Source: Novosphingobium sp. TH158 (GTDB taxonomy: Bacteria > Pseudomonadota > Alphaproteobacteria > Sphingomonadales > Sphingomonadaceae). From it: a DNA stretch of 64,000 bases. The position numbers were made by a program, and so were the translations under genes. This document shows positions 61,055 to 64,000 of the stretch, in pieces. The notes beneath the pieces were generated by a model. It did not search any database. It saw only the letters and a program-made list of their open reading frames with translations, and had not been told where the DNA came from. Within the stretch, counting starts at the first letter, position 1. Every line of letters starts with the position of its first letter. Where the stretch lies: assembly GCF_002855555.1 (NCBI RefSeq), contig NZ_PKRT01000001.1, positions 248,001 through 312,000 on the forward strand, given 5' to 3'.

Positions 61055-62347
61055 ATGGTCGATGCTTCCACTTCTGCGGGCGCAGCTGTCGCCAAGCCGG
61101 CGGGAAGGCGGCGCTGGCTGATCATCGCGCTGCTCTTCGTGGCAACGACGATCAACTATATCGACCGCACCATGCTTGGCCTTCTGGCACCCTCGCTTGG
61201 CCAGGAAATGGGCTGGAGCGAAAACGACTACGGCACCATCGTCACGGCCTTCCAGGCGGCCTATGCGGTCGGCTTCCTCATCATGGGCAGCCTGATTGAC
61301 CGCTTCGGCCCGCGCATCGGCTATGCCATTGCCATCACCATCTGGACGGTCGGGCATGTCGCCCACGGCTTTGCCTCGTCCGTGGCCGGGTTCATGGCGG
61401 CGCGCGTGGTGCTGGGCGTGGGCGAGGCGGGACACTTTCCGTCCATCGTCCGTTCCAGCAGCGAATGGTTCCCGCAAAAGGAACGCGCGCTGGCCATCGG
61501 CTGGGTCAATTCCGGCACGACCATCGGCGTCATCCTCACCGCGCCGACCATCGCCCTGTTCATGACCTACCTGGGCCTTGGCTGGCGCGAGACATTCATC
61601 TGGTCGGGCCTGTTCGGCGTGCTGCTGCTGGTGCTGTGGTGGAAATTCTATTCCAATCCGCGCGAAAGCGGCAAGGTGAGCGAGGAAGAGCTGGCCTGGA
61701 TCGAGCACGATCCGCCGGAAAAGGTCGAACAGGTCGGCTGGGGCAAGCTGATCACCCGGCGCGAGGCATGGGCATTTTCGGTCGCAAAGTTCCTGACCGA
61801 TCCGGTCTGGTTCCTCATGCTGTTCTGGCTGCCCAAGTACTTCAGCACGACCTACGGGGTCGACCTGAAGGTGGTGCTGCTGCCGATGATCATCATGTAT
61901 CTGCTCTCGGACATCGGTTCGATCGCTGGCGGCTGGCTTTCATCGCGCCTGATCCAGCGCGGCCACACCCCGAACTTTGCCCGCAAGATTACCCTGCTGA
62001 TTTCGGGTGCTGCCGTTCTTCCGCTGCTGTTCGTCACCGGCCTGTCCAACATGTGGCTGGCGGTGTTCCTGATCGGCCTTGCCCTGGCCGGGCACCAGTC
62101 GTTCAGTTCGAACCTGCTCTCGATCCCGCCGGACATGTTCCCCAAGCGCGCCGTTGCCTCGGTCATCGGACTGGGCGGATTTGCCGGCGGCATCGGCGGA
62201 ATGATCATGGCGAAGTCCACCGGGCTGGTGCTTGAGGCGACCAACGGCAACTACACGGTGATCTTCATGGCCTGCACGGCGGTCTATTTCCTTGCCGTGG
62301 CGGCGATCCACCTGCTTTCGCCGGGGCTCAAGCGGATCGACCTCTGA
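61055..62347 (+). CDS. exuT: Hexuronate transporter, ExuT-like MFS
   Basis: The 430-residue, twelve-helix MFS protein begins RRRWLIIALLFVATTINYIDR, with the ACS-subfamily NYIDR motif, GSLIDRFGPRIG and RVVLGVGEAGHFPS. ExuT imports galacturonate and glucuronate with protons. It is the last gene of the unit beginning at site E. Substrate is inferred from the context. Confidence 0.9.
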   Translation: MVDASTSAGAAVAKPAGRRRWLIIALLFVATTINYIDRTMLGLLAPSLGQEMGWSENDYGTIVTAFQAAYAVGFLIMGSLIDRFGPRIGYAIAITIWTVGHVAHGFASSVAGFMAARVVLGVGEAGHFPSIVRSSSEWFPQKERALAIGWVNSGTTIGVILTAPTIALFMTYLGLGWRETFIWSGLFGVLLLVLWWKFYSNPRESGKVSEEELAWIEHDPPEKVEQVGWGKLITRREAWAFSVAKFLTDPVWFLMLFWLPKYFSTTYGVDLKVVLLPMIIMYLLSDIGSIAGGWLSSRLIQRGHTPNFARKITLLISGAAVLPLLFVTGLSNMWLAVFLIGLALAGHQSFSSNLLSIPPDMFPKRAVASVIGLGGFAGGIGGMIMAKSTGLVLEATNGNYTVIFMACTAVYFLAVAAIHLLSPGLKRIDL

Positions 62348-62386
62348 ACCGCATTTTGCCGCATTGCTGCTGATTGACCGGGCCGG

Positions 62387-62593
62387 TTGCCGAGAGGCGG
62401 CCGGCCCGACGCGCGTCGCCCCAAATTCGTTGTGCATGGCGAGCACCTTGCAGCCGATGAGGGCTTGCCCGAGGCCCATCGGCAGACCTACGAGCTTCCG
62501 GCGGGAGCCTTCTGTGCGCTTTCGGGCGGAAAGATCGATCGGGTCACCGTCTATTGCAACCTTGCAGGCTGGACCGCACAGGTATCGGGCTGA
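62387..62593 (+). pseudogene. C-terminal fragment of a SnoaL/NTF2-like protein
   Basis: An open frame without a good start encodes VVHGEHLAADEGLPEAHRQ and YELPAGAFCALSGGKIDRVT, ending VYCNLAGWTAQVSG. This matches the last third of SnoaL-like polyketide-cyclase/ketosteroid-isomerase proteins. The upstream part is missing and a stop closes the frame just before. It is therefore probably a truncated gene left beside exuT. Confidence 0.6.
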
Positions 62594-62611
62594 TTGCTGA
62601 GGGAAACGGGA

Positions 62612-64000
62612 ATGCGGGCAAGGGCATGGATCGCGGCACTGGCGGCAGCACTTTTTGTGGCCGGGTGCGCCCCGCAGCCGACCGGTCCGGCGCGCGAAGG
62701 CATAACCGATGCGATGCTGGCCAACCCGCCGGAAGGTGAATGGCTCTCCTATGGCCGCGACCTGGCCGAGCAGCGCTTCTCGCCCCTGACGCAGATCACT
62801 GATGCCAATGTCGGCGATCTCGGCCTGGCCTGGTCGCTCGACCTTGAAACCGCGCGGGGGCAGGAAGCAACGCCGCTGATGCATGACGGCACGCTCTACG
62901 TCAGCACGGCGTGGTCGATCGTCAAGGCGGTGGACGCGCGCACCGGCCGGCTCAAGTGGTCCTATGACCTGAAGGTGCCGCGCGAAACGCTGGCCCGCGC
63001 CTGCTGCGATGCCGTGAACCGCGGCGTCGCCCTGTACGGCACCAACCTTTACGTCGCGACGCTCGACGGGCGGCTGGTGGCGCTCGACCGCGCAACGGGC
63101 GGGCTGAAATGGTCGGCGCTGGTCGTGCCGAACATGAAGGATTACACCATCACCGGCGCGCCGCGCATTGCCAACGGGCTGGTCTTGATCGGCAGCGGCG
63201 GGGCCGAGTTCAAGGCGCGCGGGTTCATCGCCGCCTATGATCACAATACCGGCCAGCAGATCTGGCGCTTTCACACCGTACCCGGCGATCCGGCCAAGGG
63301 GCACGAAAGCGAAGCGATGGAGAAGGCGGCGCGGACCTGGTCGGGCAAGTGGTGGGAACTGGGCGGCGGCGGAACGGTGTGGGATTCGATCACCTACGAT
63401 CCGCGCACCAACCTTGTCCTGTTCGGCACGGGCAATGCCGAACCGTGGAACCCGGCAGCAGCCGGACGGGAAGGGGATTCGCTCTACACCTCGTCCATCG
63501 TCGCGGTGCACGCCGATACCGGGAAATATGCCTGGCACTTCCAGGAAACGCCGGAGGATCGCTGGGATTACGACAGCAACGCCCAGATAATCCTGGCCGA
63601 CATGGAGATCGGCGGGCGGATGCGCCACGTTGCGCTCCACGCGCCGAAGAACGGCTACTTCTACGTGCTTGATGCGGCGACGGGGGAGTTCCTTTCCGCA
63701 GGTCCCTTCGTGCCGCAGAACTGGACGACCGGGATCGATCCGAAGACCGGGCGTCCGGCGATCAACCCCGAAGCGCGTTACGAAAAGACGGGCAAGCCGT
63801 TCGTCGGCCTGCCTGGCGTGGCGGGTGCGCATTCCTGGCAACCGATGAGCTACAGCCCGAAGACCGGACTGGTTTACCTGCCGGCCAACCTCACCGGTTT
63901 CCCCTATGCCGCGGCAAAGGACTGGAAGGCTTCCGAGGTCGGTTTCCAGGTCGGGCTGGACAGTGCCGTGGTGGCCATGCCCGCCGATCCGCGGGTTCGT
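62612..64000 (+). CDS. PQQ-dependent alcohol dehydrogenase, lipoprotein, 3' end cut
   Basis: 463 residues are visible before the window ends. It has a lipobox (LFVAGC), eight-bladed-propeller repeats, the vicinal Cys131-Cys132 pair, metal ligands Glu199 (GGAEF) and Asn280 (EPWN), and catalytic Asp319 in RWDYDS. The Asp321 two residues on makes a DYD motif, which marks lanthanide-dependent enzymes; calcium-type enzymes have other residues there. GAGGGAA precedes ATG. It oxidises an alcohol or sugar in the periplasm; substrate unknown. Confidence 0.9.
   Translation, partial: MRARAWIAALAAALFVAGCAPQPTGPAREGITDAMLANPPEGEWLSYGRDLAEQRFSPLTQITDANVGDLGLAWSLDLETARGQEATPLMHDGTLYVSTAWSIVKAVDARTGRLKWSYDLKVPRETLARACCDAVNRGVALYGTNLYVATLDGRLVALDRATGGLKWSALVVPNMKDYTITGAPRIANGLVLIGSGGAEFKARGFIAAYDHNTGQQIWRFHTVPGDPAKGHESEAMEKAARTWSGKWWELGGGGTVWDSITYDPRTNLVLFGTGNAEPWNPAAAGREGDSLYTSSIVAVHADTGKYAWHFQETPEDRWDYDSNAQIILADMEIGGRMRHVALHAPKNGYFYVLDAATGEFLSAGPFVPQNWTTGIDPKTGRPAINPEARYEKTGKPFVGLPGVAGAHSWQPMSYSPKTGLVYLPANLTGFPYAAAKDWKASEVGFQVGLDSAVVAMPADPRVR

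Overview
The window is GC-rich, tightly packed bacterial chromosome. Gene content and order point to an alphaproteobacterium of the order Sphingomonadales, probably Novosphingobium-like. The evidence is the dapF-mtaB-ftsY-yciB order, an EL222-type LOV-HTH regulator like that of Erythrobacter, an AspRS of the apparently non-discriminating type, and a TonB-receptor/LacI polysaccharide-use locus. The genus assignment is inference. I see no rRNA, CRISPR array, complete insertion sequence or integrase gene. Two tRNAs are present (His and Met).

Region 1 (1-4300): the end of a PilZ protein, then a minus-strand operon of four genes joined by ATGA overlaps or short gaps: ATP-grasp, alpha-E, transglutaminase-like protease, and Anbu (a proteasome-like peptidase). 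This is a conserved but functionally unsolved peptide-processing module. Region 2 (4575-13300): tRNA-His, a Leu/Glu-type amino-acid dehydrogenase, the cytochrome c maturation operon ccmCDEFGH plus a ccmI-like gene (no ccmAB adjacent), the potassium transporter kup and a CPBP-like membrane protein. Region 3 (13350-32990): mostly housekeeping. It holds a short PuuD-like membrane protein, yciB-ftsY-mtaB-dapF, a GGDEF-EAL protein, a 2OG-Fe(II) oxygenase, an EVE protein, an LplT-like MFS, pgsA, oxyR, rnd, aspS, acpP-fabF-mltG, a peroxiredoxin and a 2'-5' RNA ligase-like protein.

Region 4 (33063-36240): tRNA-Met followed by visibly AT-richer, scarred DNA. It has tandem stem-loops, an exported PDZ-SHOCT protein, a remnant of a type ISP restriction-modification/helicase protein joined by an internal deletion, an aldo/keto reductase, and an enoyl-CoA hydratase remnant. 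It looks like a decayed island at a tRNA hotspot. Region 5 (36248-39193): an HlyD / FtsX-like / LolD-like ABC exporter.

Region 6 (39230-43584): an apparent blue-light response cluster. It has an EL222-type LOV-HTH regulator, divergent folE, an FAD amine-oxidase-like protein, and a convergent operon of DUF3429 membrane protein plus FeS-containing photolyase (PhrB/CryB type, all four cluster cysteines present). A 20-bp dyad lies between the regulator and folE.

Region 7 (43650-62347): a pectin/hexuronate utilisation locus. It has GH43, an acetyl-esterase-like hydrolase, two pectate lyases, a TonB receptor, a CE12-like SGNH esterase, a type-B carboxylesterase, kdgK, kduD, an RpiB-like isomerase (DhuI type, in place of KduI), a LacI regulator, uxaA, an FAH-family hydratase and an ExuT-like transporter. 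Five near-identical 15-bp operator-like sites (TGACACCGGTTACCA) sit before the five transcription units, all in the same orientation relative to the gene, and strongly suggest one LacI regulon. Region 8 (62387-64000): a SnoaL-like gene fragment and the start of a PQQ-dependent alcohol dehydrogenase lipoprotein with a DYD motif that suggests lanthanide use.
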